Below are positions 1 to 9,300 of a stretch of 39,795 bases of DNA, one piece after another. The position numbers and the translations under genes were made by a program. The notes under the pieces are model-generated. The model was not told the DNA's origin. It saw nothing but the letters and a program-made list of their open reading frames with translations, and made no database searches. The stretch's first letter is position 1, and each line of letters begins with the position of its first letter. This DNA is from Chlamydomonas sphaeroides. Lineage: Eukaryota; Chlorophyta; Chlorophyceae; Chlamydomonadales; Chlamydomonadaceae. The stretch is taken from NCBI GenBank assembly GCA_001662425.1, contig BDDC01000064.1, positions 19,533-59,327 on the forward strand, written 5' to 3'.

Positions 1-148
1 CATGGCAGCGGCGCCCACATCCAAGCAAGGCCGCCCAGGGCCAGGAGGGTTCCAGGAGGTCGGGCGCCTTCTCCGCCGCCTTCTGTCTTGCGCCTAGCAG
101 CCGAACCATGCTGACACCCGCAACCCACCCGAACCCTGGCCGTGCCAG

Positions 149-2178
149 GTGCGCCCGGCGACCCGAGCAATGGCGCCGGGTTGTCGTCGTGTGGTGTTGG
201 GTGTAGCGTGGATGCCACGGCGTCCGCCGGGGAAGGCGACCGGCGCAGCAAATTCACTGACAACCTCTCGACTGGCGGCGGTGTGACCTTGGATCACAGC
301 ATGGTCACGCTCGACACGCCGCTGCACCCCGACATCCCGCTGGATGTGGCCTGGGTGTCGCGCGCCACGGCCAATGGCCTCGGCGAGATGGCCGCGGGCG
401 AGGCGGAGGTGGTGCTGCTGCCCAAGACCATTGGCAAGGGCGCCATTGGGTGAGGCGACAGGGCAGGGGCCGGAACATTGGTTGCCGGAGCACCGCGTGG
501 CCAGAAGAGCCATCCACCTGCGGCCCTGAGCGGAATTCCATTGGGGACCCATGCTTCCATCCTCCTTTGATCCGCCCAGGCGTGTGGTGGAGGGGCTGTA
601 CCGCGGCGTGCCTGTGGCCGTCAAGATCTTGGACACGGGGCTCATGCCCCAGGCCCCCGTGATGGGCGAGGCCGGGCAGCAGACGGCCACCAGCGCCTCC
701 TCGGTCCTGGCCCAGGAGGTGGCGGTGCTGGCGAGGTGCCGGCACAAGAACGTGGTGCGGCTGCTGGCGGCCAGCCTGAGGCCGCCGCAGCCCATCCTGG
801 TCATGGAGCGCATGGAGTGCAGCCTGGAGGCCCTGCTGTACGACAACGCAGCGGCGGGGCCCATGCCCGTACGCAAGGTGAGGTATTAAGCGGAGGGACA
901 TGGCGCAGGGTGATACCCTGCCAGGGCCGCTGCAATCCCAACGGCACGGGCCTCTGGCCCCTGTTCGCATCACCCCTACCTCCAGGCGCTGCACATTGCT
1001 CTTCAGCTGGCGGAGGCGCTGTCCTATCTTCACCCGACGGTGCTGCATAGAGGTGTGGAGCGGGCCGGACAGGAGAGGTCCAGAGAGCATGCCGTGGGCC
1101 TGGTTGCGGCCGAACCCCTGCCGAGAGGACCAGAAAATGGCTCGAGCACGCAAGGCCAAGCAGGTGAACCCCAATGCTGCGGTCCTCCTCAGACCTCAAG
1201 CCCGCCAACGTGCTGCTGGCGGAGGCCGCCAGCGACACCCCCATCGTCAAGCTGGCAGGTAGGTGGGGTGGCGGATTGTTGCGGCCATGCGCAGAGTCCG
1301 CTGGCGAACCCAACACACGCACGCCGCTCCCTTCATGCCTCGGCCCAGACTTTGGCCTGGCCCGGGTCCGCTCCTCGGTTCTCATTACGGAGCACATGGA
1401 GGTCGGCACGGTGAGACGGATGGTGGGAGGAAGAGACACACCTGGGTCCATGCCCTGGTCCTGCCGACGACCCAAGCCAACGGCGTACATCTCTCTCTCT
1501 CCACAGGCGCCCTACATTGCTCCGGAGGCGTTCGACACGGACAATCAAGTGCTCACCGACAGGGTGGTACGTGGGGTCGGGGCACCGGGGCAGTGGGGTG
1601 TGTGCCGGACGGGACGGCGGCGGGCCCTCGCATCGGCCCAGACAGGCGACCGCACATCGCTATGCAAGGAGCGGCCAGCAGTGCCTTGCCAGCTCCTCGG
1701 ATGTATCCCGAGCAATGCGAAGCTTGCACATGTTGCTGCGTTCCCTGCCCTCGATGCCGACTATACCGACCCCCCTCCCAACTTCTCCCCACCCACCAAT
1801 CCTGTAGGACATCTACTCCCTGGGCGTGCTAACGTGGGAGCTGCTGAGCGGCCAGAAGCCGTGGGAGGGCGTGCCCATGGTCCAGGTGGCGATGAATGTG
1901 GCGGTGGCTGGCAACCGGCTGTCGCTGATGCCGCTGTTGCAGCGCGAGGACGTCTCAACGCGCATCATCACCCTCATCCAGGCCTGCTTTGACGCAGACG
2001 CAGGCGAGTACTGCGTGGGATAGCAACTGCTGAACATTGCGCGCCCACTGACGACTCCTCAGATCCTGGTAATAATTTATGTGACGCTGCCGCCCATCCG
2101 ACTGCAGCCCGGCGGCCCGCCGCCAGTGAGGCCGCCAAGACTATCATGCTGGCGATGCAGGCGCTGGACAGGGCTTAG
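149..2178 (+). CDS. TKL-type protein kinase, 3' part of a receptor-like kinase gene (5' partial)
   Basis: Visible exons are 149-449, 580-877, 986-1052, 1193-1258, 1349-1410, 1507-1566, 1808-2003 and 2108-2178 (stop TAG). Joined, they encode about 372 residues holding a whole kinase domain: glycine loop GKGAIG, VAVK lysine, catalytic HRDLKPAN (split by an intron), DFGLAR, GT-APYIAPEAF activation segment, DIYSLGV, GQKPWEG and a final RRPAA. All catalytic residues are present, so it should transfer phosphate from ATP to Ser/Thr (TKL family); the substrate is unknown. The first visible exon has a phase-1 acceptor, exactly like exon 11 of the paralogue at 6337-12284, so the signal peptide, ectodomain and membrane span should lie left of the window. 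No ATG precedes residue 51 of this exon. The last intron (2004-2107) starts with GC rather than GT; reading through it gives TAG at 2021-2023 and loses the last 24 residues. Exon order and phases are seen; receptor status is inferred from the paralogue. Confidence 0.85.
2004..2107 (+). other. Non-canonical GC-AG intron (last intron of the first kinase gene)
   Basis: The donor reads GCAG|GCGAGT and the acceptor CTGCAG. Splicing joins phase 1 g to cc and gives DADAARRPAAS, the expected kinase C-terminus. The paralogue has a normal donor (GCGG|GTGAGC) at the same codon, so this looks like a GT-to-GC donor change. Confidence 0.7.
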
Positions 2179-4334
2179 CTTGTCATTGGCAGCACGCAAG
2201 GCTCACGATGGCTTCCGAACCGAACGGGTGTTCCAGGGTAGGGTGGTGCGGATGCTGAGTGTGACATCAAGTTGCGTACGGGTTTCAGTACCAATTTGAA
2301 CTTTGCTTCATCTCGTCGCAAAAAAATGGGACCTTCAGGAGACCTTCAGGAGCCCTGCGCTTCTCAGACGCCGCTAGGCCCCCGCCGATTGCGGCGTGCC
2401 TATGATGTTTGTGCCGGCCGGCCTGGCTTGGGTATGTGTCTGGAGCGTAAGGGTTGGTCCTTCTGTGTACTTGACTTCTGCCGCTTCATATAGTCTAGTG
2501 TGTCGACTGTCTCTCTATCGACCGTTTCCATGCCTGGCGTTTTGCCATCAGACAGACATGTCGGGGGTCGCACTCGTAGCGCTCGACCCGCCGCAGTATG
2601 CGGCAGCGGCCAGGAGCTGCGCGCGGTGAGGGCCTATGGATTTGATTGTGCGCCCGTTCACCTAGGCGCTTGCTATGCTCCCTTACTTTTGACGTTGTGA
2701 GGTCTGTGCCTCTACAGCTACGCTCCTTGTGTTGAGCTAGCTGCCCACGCGGCCGATGCGATGCGGCTGAGTGGGTGAGGGACGCGGCGCACAACTTGTT
2801 TATGGGGCACGGGGTAGGGACTGAGCGTATGTGGGGCACGCGGCCACGGCTGCTGCGGGAGGCACTCGGGGCGCGCGGCAGGGCGCGCGGGGCCGCCGCC
2901 GTTGCGGCAGAGCGCGCGGTGCTGCTGTTAGTTGCGGGGCGAGTCGCGGCGCACAGGCAATGACGATTTCGGCGCGAGCCGTGGCAAGACCTGCGGCAGC
3001 TTGGCTTGGAAATAGATGTGTGTGGCTGCAATAGCTAGTAAGATGGGGGCCGGCGTGCGCGCCCCCAGCACGCGCAAGCGTCCGCGCACCACCCACCACG
3101 CACGTCCGACGGCTGCTGCAGCCGGCACGTGCGCCCCCGCCAGGTCGGCACGCGCTTGTGTGCATGCTCGTGGGGAGACCTTGCTGGTAGGCGTGCGTTG
3201 CACGGGGTTCCGGTCGGCATACATCATGCATGTAGGGACATGGCGGCCAGCGCCCGCCGCCGCTACGACGCCCGGCCGGCGGCTCGCCGGCAGGCCAATC
3301 CAGCGCCCGCGCGACGGCCTGCCGGGTGCCGGCATTCATCGACGCATACGCAGCCTTCAGCCTCCTGGCGGCGGCCGCCTCCATGTGCCGCACAGACTAT
3401 CGCTACACCCGCCCCCGCCAGCCACCGCCCTGTGTCGCGCGCCATGACACAAAAGAGCTTTACGACACAGCCGAGCTGCCGCCGCCTGTCGTATCCCTCG
3501 AATGCCGCCGTACATGCGATGTCGAATTGTCGATCTCCCGCCAGCGGCATGCCAATGAACCACGCCGTCGCAGGACGGGCCTGCACGCACGTCCTGCACG
3601 CTCCGTCAGCTCGATCCGTCTGGGGCGGGCCCCAGGCGGCGGCGCCAGTGCCCGTCGGTGCTGCATCTCATTGATACGGACATTCATAGCTAGCAGCGGG
3701 TGTTAGATGCATGATGCTGAGGAGGGCTGAGGCGGATCGGTGCTCCAGCGGCTACATACAGGTTCATGTGTCGTGCATCCTCCACCCCCCAGCATGGGGA
3801 ACCGGCGGCCCCTCGCTTACTTGCACTCGCCGCCGGTAACCTTTGCGCCGCATACACGACTGGAATCTGATGGAGATCTAGCCGGCAAACGGCTACGGTG
3901 TCGATGACAGCTCATGTCTGGAGTGAAAGCGTAGCCCAGCAGAGGCATGCGCTAGCTGTTAGCGCGTCCTCGGCACAGAGGGTCAGCGCGCTAGCACGGA
4001 CGATGGTGACGCTAACCTTGCCACGAGGGGAAGCGTGCTTGTGGTGCGGTTGGCAGTTTCGCGTGTTGGGAGTGTGCTGGGCCTCAATGCATGGGCCCTG
4101 TCGGACGGCACATACACCGCGCCGCTGAGACCGTGGCGGGGTTGCACCTGCATGCATGACGGCAAGCGGCACGGCTGCGGACTGGCAGCTGTAGGCAAAA
4201 GTAGCGCAACCGAAGGGCAACAGTTGGTAGCAAGCACAGAAGGGCGGTGGTACGGCTGTGTACTGCTGACTTGTGGGACCGCCACGTCGGCGGGCGAGGA
4301 GGGGCTGGGACGGGCGCAGCAGGGCTCGCGCTGC
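2179..4334. other. Spacer without a recognisable gene
   Basis: Downstream of the first kinase gene I find no conserved protein, no exon series with consistent phases and no RNA gene. The open frames between about 2500 and 3700 come from GC-rich, stop-poor sequence and overlap one another on both strands. No TGTAA polyadenylation signal was seen close after the kinase stop. A short direct repeat (ACCTTCAGGAG twice, near 2332-2352) lies in the probable 3' UTR. Confidence 0.5.
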
Positions 4335-4531
4335 TCAATCCTGGTGCGTGTAACCGTGCGTGCCAATCCTATGGAACCAATAATCCCAATCCTCGAGCGG
4401 CGGTGTCAATCCTGGGCAGTCAATCCGAATCCCACGTTCGGTGATACCAATCCTAAAACACCAATCCTATTCCTAGCGTGGCGAACCGGTCAATCCCAAT
4501 CCCGCTGGGGTGACAATGGACAGGGCCAATC
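4335..4531. repeat. Cluster of about ten CAATCC motifs (decayed minisatellite)
   Basis: The motif CAATCC, often as CCAATCCT, occurs near 4335, 4364, 4387, 4407, 4421, 4448, 4462, 4491, 4496 and 4526. Spacing is irregular (5 to 30 bases), so it is not a clean tandem array. No coding frame runs through it. It looks like a degraded simple repeat or the end of a repeat element. Confidence 0.6.
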
Positions 4532-4959
4532 CTGGGGGGGGGTGCCCACCCTCCTTGTGCGCCGGACTGGACGCGCTTGTTAGGAGACAGGCCGGCTTTG
4601 AGCCTCGCTGTGTGTACGGATGTATGGTCGTGAGTTCTACAGGGCCAAACACCCTGCTAGGAACATGGCTGACTGAAACGACGGATACTGGTACCACTGA
4701 CTAGGGGCTGGGACACCTCTACTGCTCGGCAGCTCCAATGCGCTCGCGTAATGCGCCGGGTGCTCTTGCTGTGCCACACTGAAACATCTCTTACATCCAG
4801 GCCAAACCGCGTAGACTTTGAACTCACACTACACCCAACAGCCACAAACACAACCTTGGGGGAAAGGAGGGACGACAAGCCAAGCAGCGCCCCTTACTTC
4901 AGTACATCATTTCGACACGCCACACTTCAAAACAGCATTTCTCCAGACGTTTAAACAAG

Positions 4960-5168
4960 ACCGTGACCTCAACGCCGCTCTGAACATGCTGCTGCTGCTG
5001 CTGTGCCTCCAGCTGCTCGGGGCTGAGCGCCCGGCCTGCTTCCGCCCTGGCGGCGGCGATGGGCCGGGCGGCGATGGCCCGGGCGGCGGAGGCGGCGGAG
5101 GGGGTGGTAGCGGCCGCCGTAAGCGGCCGCGACACAGCGAGAGCGGCAGCAGCGGCGGCGTGTGTTGA
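4960..5168 (+). pseudogene. Fragment resembling the C-terminus of a TnpB/Fanzor-type RuvC nuclease
   Basis: The frame ending at TGA 5166-5168 contains DRDLNAALNM (near residue 48 of an open stretch starting at 4818), followed by a leucine-rich helix, RPACFRP, a Gly-rich stretch and GRRKRPRH. D-R-D-x-N-A-A-x-N is the typical RuvC-III signature of IS605-type TnpB and their eukaryotic Fanzor relatives, and the basic tail would serve as a nuclear localisation signal. A plausible acceptor lies just upstream (TTTCTCCAG). No RuvC-I or RuvC-II motif and no zinc ribbon was found in the preceding 700 bases in any frame, so at best this is one exon or a decayed remnant. Fanzors are known in green algae and giant viruses (general knowledge). 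The assignment rests mainly on one short motif. A related tail lies inverted at 39214-39515. Confidence 0.4.
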
Positions 5169-5350
5169 GATGTGCATTCCTGCCGTTTCAGGCAGTTCGG
5201 GCGGCTAGGTAGGTCCGGCCCGTGGGAATGAGGGCACGGTTGTTGGTGTGCCCGAGACCCCTCAAAAACCCCGGCGACAACCGCATAATGACCGACTGTT
5301 TGCGTCTGGTCAGGGTGGCCTCTTTTGGGGGCCAGCCATGCACCCATGCG
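5030..5350 (+). repeat. Dispersed repeat, copy 1 (inverted partner at 39214-39515)
   Basis: About 320 bases match the reverse complement of 39214-39515 closely, with small insertions. The match covers the Gly-rich and GRRKRPRH-encoding tail, the stop region and about 180 bases of non-coding sequence. It stops abruptly around 5350, after the shared CATGCACCCATGCGC, which suggests the 3' end of a mobile element. Confidence 0.75.
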
Positions 5351-6154
5351 CAGCTGGGGAGGTTTGAGGTTACAGGGTGGCCACGCCCCTACTGGTATGC
5401 TTGTGCGCGTTGTATGTACCGTGCCCAAGGGGAGACTCCGGCCCCAAACAGCAGCTCGTGCTTGTATGGCGGAAGTGCAGGCGCTGACGTTGATGGGGGG
5501 TTGCGTGCCGTTCGTTCCACCATTATATGTTGCTGCTCGGCTTCGCTGGGGCTCAGCGTTTTGAGCTAGACCCTGCAGCAGCCGCGCCTCGCTCGTTGTC
5601 TCTGATGCAGTGGAGGTCGCACAGGGTGGGGACGGGCAAGGTTCTAACGAGCGTGCCAAGGGCAGCAGCAGTAATCGACTCGGCGAGCAACCACTCCGTT
5701 ACAGCAGGGGCGGCCCTGCTTGGTTAAGCTAGTCACGATGCTCTTGGTGTTTACACCAAAGGCAGAGTATTTGCTTATCATCAGCAGCTAGCTAGTAAGT
5801 CAGGCTATGCTATTATAGAGTCATAGGAGCGATTTTACCGTGACCGTGACTGAGTTGACCTCACGACACCGACGCCAATTAAACGACTTCGCTGGACCTC
5901 AAGAACTTTGCACGCACATGTTGTCGCGGGGTTTACACAGCTCGTACACTTTTGAAACGCACATTGCAGAAACGGACAAAATTGACAGTTCCAGGCATAT
6001 ACAATTGCTTTGTGTGGCAGCCTGTTGACTTACGCAGGGCGTCCGCGACCGTGTGTTCCACTTGTTGTGCTGGTTTATGACGACGTACTTTGTGTGCTGT
6101 TTGGCGCCTATTGACGCGCACATCCTACAGCGCATTGTACTTCGAGCCAAAACC
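5351..6154. other. Spacer upstream of the second kinase gene
   Basis: No gene was recognised. From about 5730 the sequence is clearly richer in A+T than the surroundings, as expected near a promoter. Short open frames here have no recognisable domains. Confidence 0.5.
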
Positions 6155-6163
6155 TATTATATA
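6155..6163 (+). promoter_or_regulatory. Possible TATA element of the receptor-like kinase gene
   Basis: TATTATATA lies about 175 bases before the ATG at 6337 in an A+T-richer stretch, which would leave a 5' UTR of roughly 140 bases. The assignment is by position and composition only. Confidence 0.35.
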
Positions 6164-6336
6164 CAGCGTCAGGTTCAGTCCATCGTGAGAGTACGGACAC
6201 GTTCATTCGGAGCTGTGAACATGCCGCCAAACAGCGGCTGTCACCATACACTATGACGACCTGGGCAAGCGGCGAAACGTCTATTGCTTAAACTAATCAC
6301 ATCGGAGGCAAACCACCAAAAACAGCGTTTCGGTGC

Positions 6337-9300
6337 ATGCTCGTGCATTCGCACGCCATGAACTTAACGCTGAGACTGATGGTGTGTACGCTGGTTATAG
6401 GCTGCTGGCTTCCGCCTCCGACTATGGCAGACGCGCGTGCTCAAGTTGGCGTCGCGACGCCACAAGAGTTTTACGCAGCGCTCTCCAACGACAGCGTAAG
6501 CGTAGGCAAGTATGGAGCACACATTGGGCGCGTTCAATTTATCTTTGGGTCACGAGCGGTTGTAATGCGCATGACACCGACTCACATGGTTGGCGACGTG
6601 CCACGCCCCTGAAAGCTTAGTTTATCCTCTCCTGATCCCCGCCCGCTGCACCATGTGCAGTCACTGTGTTGAATTCATGGTCTCTGGAGGAGTACGCGTG
6701 GCCAGGCGCGCCCACGCTGGTGCGGAGGAACGTCAAGGTTCAAGGGGCTGCCCAGGAGCCCCACGCATACCCCGAACTAGATTTCGCATACGCCAGCGGC
6801 AAGGTGCGGGAGCGTGGGAGGACTAGTTGTGGCGTCCGCTGGAAAGGCGTGCACCTTTGGTCGTTGGAATGCTTGCAGGCACGGGCATGACAGACTTCTC
6901 CGTCCCACCCTCCTGGTCCCACCCGCCAAACTGCCTGTGCTAGGCCAAGCATGAGGCTTCCTCACTCCCAAATCCGCCCACAGATCCGCCTGGCGGCGGG
7001 CGTCACGTTCACCTTCTCCCGGGTTACCCTGTATCGCATGCGAGTGGCACCACCATTCCAGGTGCGCCGTGTACAGCACGATGATCCCTTACCTGGAACC
7101 TGTACATCCACAGGCTGTAGCCTGTTGCTGACACACAGTGTTCGATCCCTCAGTCAATTCGTGACCCAGTTTCAGCCTATCGCTTGCCGCTGGCATGCCA
7201 TGCAGGCTCCCGGGCTGGACCTCCTCACCGACGACAGCGGCAGCGACCCCGCTGACCCCACTGGCGGTCCGCACTCGATCGTATTGTTCCAGGAGGCCAT
7301 CCTCATCCAGGGTGAGCACACCAGCACACCCACCTAGCTGCTACTTCCCTGGCCAGGGCCAGACGCCCGGCAGCGGCTTGAGAGCCAGTGCTTCACCCTG
7401 CCCGCAAGCTACGGCACCTCCATAGCTCGCACCCTGCAGGCGAGGCATGGTGTATCCCGACTGAGCACCATACAGCACCACGCCACACCGCATGGGCGCT
7501 GGAGGATGGGCGGCGTGGGTCGGCGTGGGGTTTCCCCATACACGCCTGCCTTCCTGAATGCAACGACTTATGGTTTACATGTGTTGTATCCATTTTTGTT
7601 TTTATTTTGTTGAAGGCTGGGCGGCCGGGCAGCAAGCAGCTACTGGCACTGCCCGGCGCGTGGCAGCATCTCGGCACGTCGGCAGCACCGCCCCTTCCAA
7701 GCTGCCTGCCCCGCCCAGCCCGCATCTCTCATAGCAGCAGGCCTATCTCGCCCTGGACCAGCCACACATGCTGTTGCGGTGGCTTTGGCCGCCGTTCATG
7801 CAAGCATGCCGGGGGTGCTCCCCGCGCAACATCAAGCCCCTCGCAACTCCAGAGCCCTGTTATGATGCAAAAGGACAAATCCATGACGGGCGCCGACTGT
7901 CCGCACCTCGCAGACGTCTGCCTGCCCGTCACGTTGTCGACGGTGTCATCGGGCACGCTGCCCAAGTCGGCACTCACGCCGCAAGCCCGGCAGGTGACTG
8001 CAACCATCATGGACGGGCCAGCACCTGGCTGCATCAACACCTCCTCTGCTCCTGCGGCGCTTCGCTGCTTCTCCGGAGGTAGGTGCATGTGGTTGGGAAC
8101 CACGAAGTGGCGAATTGGCACACACCCGGAGGAGCGGCTGTACCCTAACCTTCCGGTCGCTGTGCCGCGCACGTGTGCGTGCGTGCATGCCTTGGGGTTG
8201 GCAGGGGCACGTCAACTTTTACCATTACCGTACCTGTCCTATCTACCGCAGGCGAGGGCATGTACATAGACATAGCCGCGATCGCGCTGAGCCTGGACGC
8301 CTACAGCAGGACGGTATGTGCAGTCGGGTGTGCAAGGTGCATGGCAGTAGGGTGTACGGCAGTGTGCACTTACATGCACACGCGGCCATGAACGCTGCAC
8401 TGCTAGGCCGTGGCTCCCTAGCTGCGAGCTGGGGAGATCAGGTGGGGCGCTGCTGCTGGCCAGGTCGCTGCGTGCGCCCCAACGTCCGAGCGCCCACCTT
8501 GGCACGGCTGGCTTGGCATCGCTGTGTCGTCCCAGCTGCCGTGCGTGTAGCAGCTTGCTTGGGGGCGTGCATTGGTCCAGCCAAGCAAGCTTCCAGGGCC
8601 CCTTACTTGCCTGGCGTGCTGCCCCAACACAACATACCGAGCAATGTATGCCCACTTGCGCCAGGCACGGACCACTTATGTCATGTATTCCCTCAACGTG
8701 ACGTACAAGGTGCGTGCGTTGGCTGAGTGCGAGTGTGGGGCATGAGTGGGGCATGCCGGCTGCCGTCCACATGCGTAGCCTTGCGGTCTTGAGATGAGGC
8801 TGTCAGGGCATGGTCAGAGGACGCACTACTGGGTGCAAAGCCCAGCGCCACCCTATCTAACGGCTCGCTGTTGGTTGCTGACCTGCGCTGCCCCAATTAC
8901 GTTCGCAGTGCATGACACGGATTGACGCTAAGTGCGCGGCCGAGGCTGGACCCGTGACCTGCGCGCAGCGGTTGCTGGCCAGGAGGGGCCAACCACCGCC
9001 ACTGCTGGTGCCAAGATTGCCTTCATCAAACGACAGTGCGGCGCCAGGGCAGATCACTGTGGATCACCGTGAGCCCGCGCACAAGGAGGCCAAAGCCGAC
9101 CTGCTGGTACCGGTGCTGCCAGCCGTCCTTGGAGGTGGGGCCTATCAAGCGCCGCAGGCAGGCAATGGGAGCACAGTTTGGTTCCGTCGCATACATAAGA
9201 CAAATGCGCTAACGCGTCGCTTGTCGTGGCGTGTTGGCAGGTGTGGCATTCGCGGCTGTTGCGGCCTTTGGCGTGGGGCATGCTGTTGCATGGAAGCGGC

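Noticed and set aside
1..148. Possible short exon of the first kinase gene upstream of 149, equivalent to exon 10 of the paralogue
   Set aside because: A 20-base candidate with right phases exists (near 42-61) but its donor GTCGGG is poor and nothing in its peptide matches the paralogue.
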